The notes under the pieces were generated by a model. It made no database searches. It saw only the letters and a list, made by a program, of their open reading frames with translations, and had not been told where the DNA came from. The position numbers and the translations under genes are program-made. A DNA stretch of 64,000 nt from a virus. Where the stretch lies: positions 62,001-126,000 of the IMG/VR virus record IMGVR_UViG_3300027733_000028. One strand, given 5' to 3'. Shown one piece after another: positions 57,538 to 64,000 of the stretch. Within the stretch, counting starts at the first letter, position 1. Each line of letters starts with the position of its first letter.

Positions 57538-58152
57538 ATGAAAGCGTTAAAAAAAATAAAGTACTTCATCAAAGATTTCGAATTTTTGAAGGCGTATAAC
57601 TCACCATTCCTAGCACCAAAACCTCATTTGTACATTGGAAAAATTGCTTTAGGAACACCACATTTTTTTCCTAGAAAATGGGTAAAGGCTACTCCAGAAA
57701 GAGCTACTGAGGCAGCTTTACGAGAAATTGAAGATACCAAGAAATTTAATGAAAATCATACCGAATATAAAAGAACCGTCAAGACTTTTGATGATCTTTA
57801 TGTAGAGAAGATGAGATGGTCTTATACCGAACCTAAAAAAATCGGTTTTGATTTTGTTTCACTTGGTTGGAAAACTAAATGGTCAGATACCGATTATCGT
57901 TTTGAATGGTCGCCTAGATGGTCATTTGTCTTTTTTAAATGGCAAATTGCCATTACGTTTGTTGCTCCTCAAATAGATCATTATTGGGAATGTTGGTTAT
58001 TTTATACTCGAAATACTGATAAAACTAAATCAATTGAACAAAGAATCATTCAATGTAGAAAAGAATTTCCTTGTAATTGGATTTCCTCAATTGATGGAGT
58101 AAAAACAACTACTTGTTATTGGGATGTAATTTTAAAGGAAAAATGGTTATAA
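57538..58152 (+). CDS. Hypothetical protein, Trp/Lys-rich
   Basis: A 204-residue soluble protein, unusually rich in Trp and Phe (KWSDTDYRFEWSPRWSFVFF, about 113-132) with a basic N-terminus and several Arg/Lys-rich helices. It may bind nucleic acid or membrane, but I recognise no family. It begins 6 nt after the previous gene and is followed after 12 nt by the HAD gene. Confidence 0.55.
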   Translation: MKALKKIKYFIKDFEFLKAYNSPFLAPKPHLYIGKIALGTPHFFPRKWVKATPERATEAALREIEDTKKFNENHTEYKRTVKTFDDLYVEKMRWSYTEPKKIGFDFVSLGWKTKWSDTDYRFEWSPRWSFVFFKWQIAITFVAPQIDHYWECWLFYTRNTDKTKSIEQRIIQCRKEFPCNWISSIDGVKTTTCYWDVILKEKWL

Positions 58153-58164
58153 CATATAATAGAT

Positions 58165-58731
58165 ATGAAAGTAATATTTTTAGATAATGATGGAGTAATT
58201 TGTTTATCTAGCAATTGGGGTGGAAGATCTAAGAAATGGTCTAATTATAGGAGTGAAAATCCTGAATCTAGTAATGACTTAAGATCTGCTCCTGTTACCG
58301 TGAGATTTGATAATTTCGATAAGAAAGCCATTAAAATTCTTAACGAAGTTATTGAGGAAACTGGTGCTGAAATTGTGGTAAGTTCTGATTGGAAACTTCA
58401 CGCAAATCTCGAAGAACTTGGAGATTATTATGAATCACAAGGAATCGTTAAAAGGCCTATTGCAATAACTCCTAACTTAGAAGATTTTGATCCTGATTCT
58501 GCTGGCATATATCATTGGAAAGGGTGGAAGGAAAGAGCTCGAATATTAGAAATACAAAAGTATCTTGAACTACATCCAGAGATTACACATTGGGTTGCTA
58601 TTGATGATTTGAATATGTCACCAGAATATAACCAAGATCATGGATTAGAACATTTCGTTTTAACGCCGAGATCGAATGAAGGAATTAAACAATCCGGTAT
58701 AAAAGAAAAACTAATTAATAAATTGAAATAG
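58165..58731 (+). CDS. HAD-superfamily phosphatase, RNA-repair (SAK) type
   Basis: A 188-residue HAD protein: motif I FLDNDGVI (5-12; the second Asp of DxD is intact as D-N-D), motif II IVVSSDWK (about 73-80), and motif III/IV region HWVAIDDLNM (about 145-154). The VVSSDWR-like and IDDLN pattern resembles the HAD domain of Swiss-army-knife RNA-repair proteins. It would remove 3'-phosphates or similar groups from nucleic-acid ends, complementing the kinase at 56377. Confidence 0.78.
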   Translation: MKVIFLDNDGVICLSSNWGGRSKKWSNYRSENPESSNDLRSAPVTVRFDNFDKKAIKILNEVIEETGAEIVVSSDWKLHANLEELGDYYESQGIVKRPIAITPNLEDFDPDSAGIYHWKGWKERARILEIQKYLELHPEITHWVAIDDLNMSPEYNQDHGLEHFVLTPRSNEGIKQSGIKEKLINKLK

Positions 58732-59394
58732 ATGGAAACGAAGATTGTTTGTATCTCTGATACACATGGTAAACACAAACAAATTCCCGAAGATTGGTTT
58801 CCTGAAGGAGATATTATCGTACATGCCGGTGATATTAGTTCAATGGGTTATTTACACGAAATAGAAGAATTTTGTAAATGGTACTCTAATCTATCATATT
58901 CTTATAAGATTCTTATTGCAGGAAATCATGATTGGGGATTCCAAACTAAACCTCAGGAAGTAAAAGAAATTCTTGATCGTTATCCAGAAATTACCTACCT
59001 ACAAGATTCTAGTATAGAAATACGAGGTATTAAATTCTGGGGTTCTCCATGGCAACCTGAATTTTGTGATTGGGCTTTCAATCTTAAAAGAGGACCTCGA
59101 ATTCTAGAAAGATGGAAACAAATACCCGAAGATACTCGAGTACTTATTACTCATGGTCCTGTACAGGGAAGATGTGATATGACATTAAGTGGAGAATTCG
59201 TTGGTTGTGAAATGCTTGAAATGGAACTTCATACTAGATTAAATGTTGAGCTACATATATGCGGACATATTCATTGTGCTCATGGAGAAACTCATGATGG
59301 TAAAACACATTTCATCAATGCCGCAATTCTAAACGAACGTTATCAAGTACAATATAAACCGATCGTTTACACCGTTGACCTAAACGACGAATAA
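58732..59394 (+). CDS. Metallophosphoesterase (MPPED-like)
   Basis: A 220-residue calcineurin-like enzyme, intact motifs: CISDTHGKH (7-15), HAGDISSMG, AGNHDWG, THGPVQGRCD and CGHIHCAHG. The arrangement resembles class III nucleotide phosphodiesterases and MPPED-type proteins. It starts directly after the HAD stop codon. It is the third phosphoesterase-fold gene of the window, with substrates possibly cyclic nucleotides or RNA ends. Confidence 0.9.
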   Translation: METKIVCISDTHGKHKQIPEDWFPEGDIIVHAGDISSMGYLHEIEEFCKWYSNLSYSYKILIAGNHDWGFQTKPQEVKEILDRYPEITYLQDSSIEIRGIKFWGSPWQPEFCDWAFNLKRGPRILERWKQIPEDTRVLITHGPVQGRCDMTLSGEFVGCEMLEMELHTRLNVELHICGHIHCAHGETHDGKTHFINAAILNERYQVQYKPIVYTVDLNDE

Positions 59395-59413
59395 ATATAA
59401 AAAACAACTTACC

Positions 59414-59707
59414 ATGGATAAAATTCCTACATATAAAAACTATAAACAAGATTTTACGACTAAGAAGCTAGATGAAGCCGGCATGAAAGTATCTCGTCAA
59501 CTTCAAAAAGCAACCGAAGATTATCATCAAGCACAACTAGATATGCAGACTATACAAAAAGATTTTATTGCAACTGCTAAAAATGATGAATCTAAACGTA
59601 AAGAACTTAAAGATAAACTAATTAAACAAAATGAAATCGTCAAAACCAAAGAGAAAGCGTTTCATCAAGCCCTTGGCAACGAGGACATTGACGATCTTGA
59701 AATCTAA
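59414..59707 (+). CDS. Hypothetical coiled-coil protein
   Basis: A 97-residue charged protein: basic start (KIPTYKNYKQDFTTKK), one long coiled coil (about 25-85: VSRQLQKATEDYHQAQLDM, ESKRKELKDKLIKQNEIV) and an acidic end NEDIDDLEI. It may be a scaffold or accessory. Its 3' end overlaps an alternative longer start of the next gene. Confidence 0.55.
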   Translation: MDKIPTYKNYKQDFTTKKLDEAGMKVSRQLQKATEDYHQAQLDMQTIQKDFIATAKNDESKRKELKDKLIKQNEIVKTKEKAFHQALGNEDIDDLEI

Positions 59708-59711
59708 AAAT

Positions 59712-60197
59712 ATGGGTCTATTTAATTTCTGGTCATGGCCAGCTGAACTTATCGATGATATACGACAATGGTTTGTTGTTAGATCAGCACTTAAAGAACC
59801 GGCTACTGATGCTGAGTTTAAAGCATTTAAAGATCTTGAAATCAGAAAAGATAAAATTGGTAGATTATATACCGTCGTAAATTTACCCGAAGAACTTTGG
59901 CCATATGAAAAAAAGAATATGGCTTGGCCTTATGTCCTAGATAAATTAAGAACTGTAGATGAACTTCTAATGAGATTGCGTCTAAACGAACTTCTATTTC
60001 CAGATGTTAGACCTATCGAAGATTCATTTGCATATTTGGTAATTCTTTCTCCATCAATTGAATCCTTTTCGATATGGAAATTTTTAAGATGGTTACTTAA
60101 TTTATCAGTAACTACCGGAACATTATTTTTAATCGATCGAATAGTACTTAAACTTTCCGGATTAGGTATACTAGATCACTTCATAACATTATTTTGA
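59712..60197 (+). CDS. Membrane-associated hypothetical protein
   Basis: The ATG at 59712 gives 161 residues (the longer in-frame start at 59631 falls within the preceding gene). Trp-rich start MGLFNFWSWPAELIDDIRQW, a soluble mixed middle, and two C-terminal hydrophobic segments (about 112-128 and 133-160). It may lie on the inner membrane. The end overlaps the nuclease start by 4 nt. Confidence 0.55.
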   Translation: MGLFNFWSWPAELIDDIRQWFVVRSALKEPATDAEFKAFKDLEIRKDKIGRLYTVVNLPEELWPYEKKNMAWPYVLDKLRTVDELLMRLRLNELLFPDVRPIEDSFAYLVILSPSIESFSIWKFLRWLLNLSVTTGTLFLIDRIVLKLSGLGILDHFITLF

Positions 60198-60916
60198 GAA
60201 CTACAATAGGAAACCACGGTGCTGGTAGATACTATGTTGTAGACGAAGAGAAACAAATCAAACTCCCATCTGTCACTACTATACTTGGTGAAATGATGGA
60301 CAAATCCGGTTTGCTAGAATGGCAAAAACGAGTTGGTGTTGAAGAGGCAGAAAAAATCGCCAAGAAAGCAGCAAATCGAGGAACATTCATGCATGCCGTT
60401 TTAGAGAATTATGTTGATAACTTATTCGTTGCACCTATAGAAAATGCATTACAAGAATCTTTTAAAAAGGCAGTAGCCGAAAACGATTTCACTGAAGAAG
60501 AATTTGAAATTGGTAAGAACTTATTCTTTAACTTTTATCAATCCGACTTTTTTAATAAAATTGATGGAGTTCTTTATCAAGAAGAAGCTCTATGGTCTAA
60601 TCGAGGTGGTGGTTATGCTGGTCGTATGGACTTAGCAGTTAGGTATAAAGATCAAAAGAAAAAAGTCGTAGATTATAAAACATCTAAAAAACCTAAAAGA
60701 GATGATTGGATTCTAGGTTATAAAATGCAAGTATCCGCTTATGCAGTTGCGTTATACGATCGATTTGGAATTGTCATAGATGAATGTGAAATATGGATAT
60801 CTTGTGAGACTGGAGATTTACAAACATTTACACTAACACAACCAGATATGAAATTTTATTTCGGTGAATTTATGAAGTTAGTTAAAGGTTATCATGAGAA
60901 ATTCCCACAGAATTAA
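60194..60916 (+). CDS. PD-(D/E)XK exonuclease (RecB/Cas4-like)
   Basis: A 240-residue nuclease starting at a TTG that overlaps the previous stop codon. Motifs: LPSVTTILG near the start, RGTFMHAVLENYV with catalytic His (about 66), GGYAGRMDLAVRYK (Asp about 149) and KVVDYKTSKK (Asp-Lys pair about 161-163), then a QVSAYAVAL helix as in RecB family (QxxxY). It may process DNA ends in recombination. Iron-sulfur cysteines of Cas4 are absent. Confidence 0.85.
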   Translation: MRTTIGNHGAGRYYVVDEEKQIKLPSVTTILGEMMDKSGLLEWQKRVGVEEAEKIAKKAANRGTFMHAVLENYVDNLFVAPIENALQESFKKAVAENDFTEEEFEIGKNLFFNFYQSDFFNKIDGVLYQEEALWSNRGGGYAGRMDLAVRYKDQKKKVVDYKTSKKPKRDDWILGYKMQVSAYAVALYDRFGIVIDECEIWISCETGDLQTFTLTQPDMKFYFGEFMKLVKGYHEKFPQN

Positions 60917-60929
60917 CATATAATAGAAT

Positions 60930-61583
60930 ATGGCGATACCTAAAATTATACATCAAATTTGGATTGGTCCCAAGAAATGCCCTGATAAATTAATACAAAC
61001 TTGGCGAGATCTACATCCAGAAGAAGATGGTTGGCAACATATACTTTGGACAGATAAAGATGTAGATGATTTCAAAATGAAAAATATCCGTCATTATAAT
61101 GATATTGAAGAATGGGCAGGAAAAGCAGATGTTTGGCGATATGAAATACTTTATCGTTATGGTGGATTCTTTTGTGATGCAGATTCTATTTGCACTAATA
61201 CATTAGATGATTTTTTCTTTGAACATGATTGTTTTGCTGGTTTCGAAAATGAACAAGCTAGACCTAATCTAGTGGCAAACGGTTATATCGGTGCTTCAAA
61301 AGAAAATCCATTCATGAAAATCCTTATTGATGAGTTATACAAAACTACATCGGTTTCTCATAAATATACTAATCGTATGGCTTGGCAAAATACCGGTCCT
61401 CTTTTCTTTACGAACACAATCATTAAACATCAATATCCAATTTCGGTTTATCCATCATTTGTTTTTATACCTGAACATTATTCAGGAGTCAAATATACAG
61501 GAGATAAAAAATCTTACTCTAAACAATTATGGGGTAGTACGCAAGAATTTGGAGCTAACCCAAACTTTTATAACGAATTATGA
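60930..61583 (+). CDS. Glycosyltransferase family 32-like (Och1/capsule type)
   Basis: A 217-residue enzyme: IPKIIHQIWIGPKKCPDKL (3-21, typical GT32 start), WAGKADVWRYEILYRYGG (about 62-79) and FCDADSI with the DxD motif (about 81-87). Such enzymes transfer hexoses to glycans from nucleotide sugars. It opens the last gene group in the window, all of glycan synthesis. It may build a glycan on host surface or virion. Confidence 0.88.
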   Translation: MAIPKIIHQIWIGPKKCPDKLIQTWRDLHPEEDGWQHILWTDKDVDDFKMKNIRHYNDIEEWAGKADVWRYEILYRYGGFFCDADSICTNTLDDFFFEHDCFAGFENEQARPNLVANGYIGASKENPFMKILIDELYKTTSVSHKYTNRMAWQNTGPLFFTNTIIKHQYPISVYPSFVFIPEHYSGVKYTGDKKSYSKQLWGSTQEFGANPNFYNEL

Positions 61584-62284
61584 TAGCATCTGTAATTGTT
61601 CCTATTTACAATACACCCATTGAATGGCTTAAACTTTCAATCGAATCGATAAAAGCACAGACATATAAAGATCTGCAAATTTTACTTATTGATGATTGTT
61701 CAACCGATCTTGAAGTACAAAAAGCCTGTCAAGAGCTAGAGGATTCTGATAATAGAATTGAATACTATAGATTAGAAGAAAATCGAGGTATTGCCGGTGC
61801 ACTTAATGTAGGTTTGCATTATTCGAAATCTGAATGGGTTTTTAGAATGGATGCCGATGATATTATGTTACCAGGAAGAATTCAATTACAAATGGATTAT
61901 CTTAAAGAAAATCCAACCGTTGATATTCTTGGTGGTGGTCTTTTTTATCTAATTAAAAATGAAGATACTTGGAATTATGATCCTAATCCAATAATTCATC
62001 CTAATATAATTACTCGTGAAATTGGTAAAAACTCTCATTGGTTTATTAATCATCCAACAGTAGTTTACAGAAAATCTAAGATTCGAGAAATTGGTGGTTA
62101 CGATGAATCTTTACGAGGTCTTCCTGAAGATTATGAACTTTGGTGTCGTTCTTTACGTAATGGATTGACCATACATAACATTGCTCTTCCTTTAATATTT
62201 CTAAGACTTTCGCCAAAATCACTTTCTCAAAATTTCGATTCTAGAGTACTTGATTTTCTAAATCAAAACCAGAAAACCCTATGA
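61580..62284 (+). CDS. Family 2 glycosyltransferase
   Basis: A 234-residue GT-A enzyme: SVIVPIYNTP (4-13), QILLIDDCSTD (33-43), ENRGIAGALNVGL (69-81) and RMDADDIMLPGR (90-101) with the DxD-type metal site; GLPEDYELWCR (160-170) has the catalytic-base region. Overlaps its neighbours by 4 nt on each side, so it is part of the operon. Acceptor unknown. Confidence 0.92.
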   Translation: MIASVIVPIYNTPIEWLKLSIESIKAQTYKDLQILLIDDCSTDLEVQKACQELEDSDNRIEYYRLEENRGIAGALNVGLHYSKSEWVFRMDADDIMLPGRIQLQMDYLKENPTVDILGGGLFYLIKNEDTWNYDPNPIIHPNIITREIGKNSHWFINHPTVVYRKSKIREIGGYDESLRGLPEDYELWCRSLRNGLTIHNIALPLIFLRLSPKSLSQNFDSRVLDFLNQNQKTL

Positions 62285-63054
62285 TAACTACTGCATTAAT
62301 AGGTGGACTTGGAAATTACATGTTCCAAATTGCCACAGCTCATTCTATCGCTAAAGATGTAAGAACTGATGCCTTTTTTGATTTAAGTAGAACCGGCCAA
62401 TCACAAAGACACATCAATTATTATTTAGATAATATCTTCAAAAATGTAAAGTTCGGAACCCCAATCCCGAAATACTTATATAACGAGAAAAAATTCAGTT
62501 TTGATACGATCCCAGCAGTAGATGATTTATATTTAAGCGGATATTTTCAAAGTGAAAAGTATTTTGAAAAATACGCTAAAGAAATACGAGATCTATTTAG
62601 ATGCAAAGAAACTGAAATTAAATTAAGGGAACATATCTCACAAATCGATTTTACTTGCTCAATACATGTTAGACGAGGAGATTATCTTCAATATCCGAAT
62701 AAACACAATCAATCACCTGCAGATTATTATAAAACAGCAATTCAATTAGTAAAAGATCAATTTCCTAATTATGAAGTAACTTTTCTGGTATTCTCTGATG
62801 ATATACAATGGTGTAAAAATCATTTCATTGGAATGGAATATATGTTCATTGAAGGATTCGAAGATTGGGAAGACATGATACTCATGTCTTTATGTGATGC
62901 TAATATTATAACAAATTCCACCTTTTCTTGGTGGGCAGCTTGGTTAGGTGAAACTCCTAATAAGCTAATCATTGCACCAGAAAAATGGTTTGGTTCAGAA
63001 GGACCACAAGATCAACAAGATATTATACCTGAACGATGGATAAAATTAAGATAA
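62281..63054 (+). CDS. Alpha-1,2-fucosyltransferase-like, family GT11
   Basis: A 257-residue GT11 enzyme: GGLGNYMFQIATAHSIA (8-24) and the hallmark SIHVRRGDYLQYP (127-139, HxRRxDY binding GDP-fucose), then VFSDDIQW and NSTFSWWAAWLG (216-227). It would add fucose in alpha-1,2 linkage. The overlap of 19 nt with the next gene suggests coupled translation. A GDP-fucose pathway gene may start at 63863. Confidence 0.9.
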   Translation: MITTALIGGLGNYMFQIATAHSIAKDVRTDAFFDLSRTGQSQRHINYYLDNIFKNVKFGTPIPKYLYNEKKFSFDTIPAVDDLYLSGYFQSEKYFEKYAKEIRDLFRCKETEIKLREHISQIDFTCSIHVRRGDYLQYPNKHNQSPADYYKTAIQLVKDQFPNYEVTFLVFSDDIQWCKNHFIGMEYMFIEGFEDWEDMILMSLCDANIITNSTFSWWAAWLGETPNKLIIAPEKWFGSEGPQDQQDIIPERWIKLR

Positions 63055-63866
63055 GAGATTATGCCTTTGCTCATGCAAAGTACAGTACAGATTTTCAAAA
63101 CTCTCAATTTATTGAATGGGATAGAGGACCTATAACTGCTGAAGACAAAGTGGTATTCTATACTGACAATTCATTAGAATTAGTTCACCGAGAATCTTCG
63201 CAAAATGCACATTGTAAAAAGATTGCATGGTTGCTAGAACAGGTGGATGTATGTCCTCATTCATACGATTTCATCCGAATAACTCGTTATTTTGATTTAG
63301 TTCTTTCGCATAACATAGATTTCGTAAATGAAATGCAAAATCGAGGAGTTGAAGCATTATGGGTACCATTTGGTGGTTGTTGGATAAAACCAGAAGATCA
63401 ACGAATATATGATAAACATGGAATGACTTCAATCATTGCATCAGATAAACAAATGACGGTTGGTCATCGTTTACGACACTCAGTCATTGCAGCAACTAGA
63501 GATAAACTAACTGTTCGAGGAAGAGGCTATACGCCTGTTGATTATAAGCTCGATTTACTCAAAGATTTTAGATTCCATGTAGTTATTGAAAACGCTAATA
63601 TTGCTGGTTGGTTTACTGAAAAGCTAATTGATTGCTTTAGAACAGGAACCGTTCCTATTTATTGGGGAAATCCTCTGATCGAAGAAATTTTTGATCGTGA
63701 AGGAATGATACTTTGCTACAATGAACAACAAATTATTGATGCAATAAATTCTGTTACTCTAGAAAAATATGATACGATGAAAGAGGCAATACAACGAAAT
63801 TTCGAAATTGCACAAACCTACCTAATTGCCGAAGATTATATCTATAAAAATATTCTCAATAAATGA
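63036..63866 (+). CDS. Alpha-1,3-fucosyltransferase-like, family GT10
   Basis: A 276-residue protein. The donor-binding region FHVVIENANIAGWFTEKLID (178-197) with IENxxxxxxxTEK and TGTVPIYWGNP (202-212) matches GT10 fucosyltransferases. The N-terminal half is GT-B-like acceptor domain. It overlaps the GT11 gene upstream and the epimerase gene downstream (4 nt), consistent with a fucosylation operon. Specific linkage is uncertain. Confidence 0.82.
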   Translation: MDKIKIRDYAFAHAKYSTDFQNSQFIEWDRGPITAEDKVVFYTDNSLELVHRESSQNAHCKKIAWLLEQVDVCPHSYDFIRITRYFDLVLSHNIDFVNEMQNRGVEALWVPFGGCWIKPEDQRIYDKHGMTSIIASDKQMTVGHRLRHSVIAATRDKLTVRGRGYTPVDYKLDLLKDFRFHVVIENANIAGWFTEKLIDCFRTGTVPIYWGNPLIEEIFDREGMILCYNEQQIIDAINSVTLEKYDTMKEAIQRNFEIAQTYLIAEDYIYKNILNK

Positions 63867-64000
63867 AACAAAAAATTCTAATAACTGGATCTAATGGAAT
63901 GGTTGGTAAAGACCTTATTAGATTAATAGAAGACGAAGGGTTATACTCAGTAATAGGAGTTCCTTCTAAAGTATATGATCTTAGAGATTCTCAAGAAGTA
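63863..64000 (+). CDS. NAD-dependent epimerase/reductase, GDP-fucose synthase-like (N-terminal part, runs off window)
   Basis: The ATG at 63863 overlaps the previous stop codon; 46 codons are visible before the window ends. ILITGSNGMVGKDLIRLIE (5-23) is a short-chain epimerase Rossmann motif GxxGxxG, and the following SVIGVPSKVYDLRDSQEV fits GDP-L-fucose synthase (VDLRD-type NADP region). Placement after two fucosyltransferases supports that function. The remaining part lies outside the window. Confidence 0.75.
   Translation, partial: MKQKILITGSNGMVGKDLIRLIEDEGLYSVIGVPSKVYDLRDSQEV

Noticed and set aside
1-64000. tRNA genes
   Set aside because: The intergenic gaps were read for cloverleaf patterns and none fitted; a tRNA search program would be needed to exclude divergent ones.

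Overview
The window reads as a 64-kb piece of a large, strictly lytic, T4-like contractile-tailed phage that infects a bacterium of the phylum Bacteroidota. T4-type genes are present: clamp-loader ATPase, RNase H/5' exonuclease, small and large terminase, tail sheath, tail tube, two-subunit type II topoisomerase, gp26-like baseplate protein, tape measure and PhoH. The host assignment rests on AT-rich DNA, absence of Shine-Dalgarno sites, promoters with a Bacteroidota-type TAnnTTTG -7 box, and a type IX secretion (T9SS) C-terminal sorting domain on one exported protein. Every gene I support lies on the + strand. No tRNA, tmRNA, integrase, transposase or CRISPR array was seen.

Layout. 1-12.5 kb: end of a virion adhesin-like gene, clamp loader, and an RNA-metabolism island (adenylation-domain ligase, an untranslated terminator-ended locus, Ro60/TROVE protein, SmpB, winged-helix regulator, CCA-adding enzyme), then RNase H and an Fpg-type glycosylase. 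12.5-22 kb: virion proteins, terminase pair (with a polysaccharide deacetylase between the subunits), sheath and tube. 22.4-26.8 kb: ten consecutive small genes (an eleventh at 1784) that share an N-terminal tag resembling the T4 capsid-targeting sequence and its protease site, so probably proteins packaged in the head and injected with the DNA. 26.9-31.8 kb: an amino-deoxysugar pathway (2,3-dehydratase, reductase, aminotransferase, acetyltransferase) plus a glycosyltransferase. 31.8-37.8 kb: exported nuclease, Nudix, small early-type genes, topoisomerase. 38-43.2 kb: baseplate/tail-chaperone region with an apparent frameshift, and the tape measure. 43.3-47.8 kb: PhoH, a decayed phosphoesterase, small promoter-driven genes, an ECF-like sigma factor. 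47.9-54.9 kb: a run of exported proteins (T9SS-sorted cohesin/dockerin-like protein, CsgG-like protein, low-complexity outer-membrane-barrel candidate, C-type lectin, HExxH protein). 55.7-60.9 kb: phosphoesterases, P-loop kinase, HAD phosphatase, PD-(D/E)XK nuclease. 60.9-64 kb: glycosyltransferases including two fucosyltransferase-like genes, ending in a truncated nucleotide-sugar epimerase.

Regulation. Eleven copies of one composite promoter (GTTAnTAA box, T-tract, TATATTTG) hold the distance between box and -7 element at 57 bp (nine copies) or 67 bp (two copies, one helical turn longer), often with a palindrome over the start point; two carry a terminator hairpin inside the promoter. They sit before small early-type genes, the regulator, the Nudix gene and the sigma gene. 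A second motif, AGATATATAA, lies 25-29 nt before several late-type genes and is a candidate target of the phage sigma factor.

The observations most worth follow-up are the tagged internal-protein array, the Ro60/ncRNA/SmpB/CCA/ligase RNA island, the phage-encoded exported complex using host T9SS and CsgG-like parts, and the fixed-geometry promoter family.
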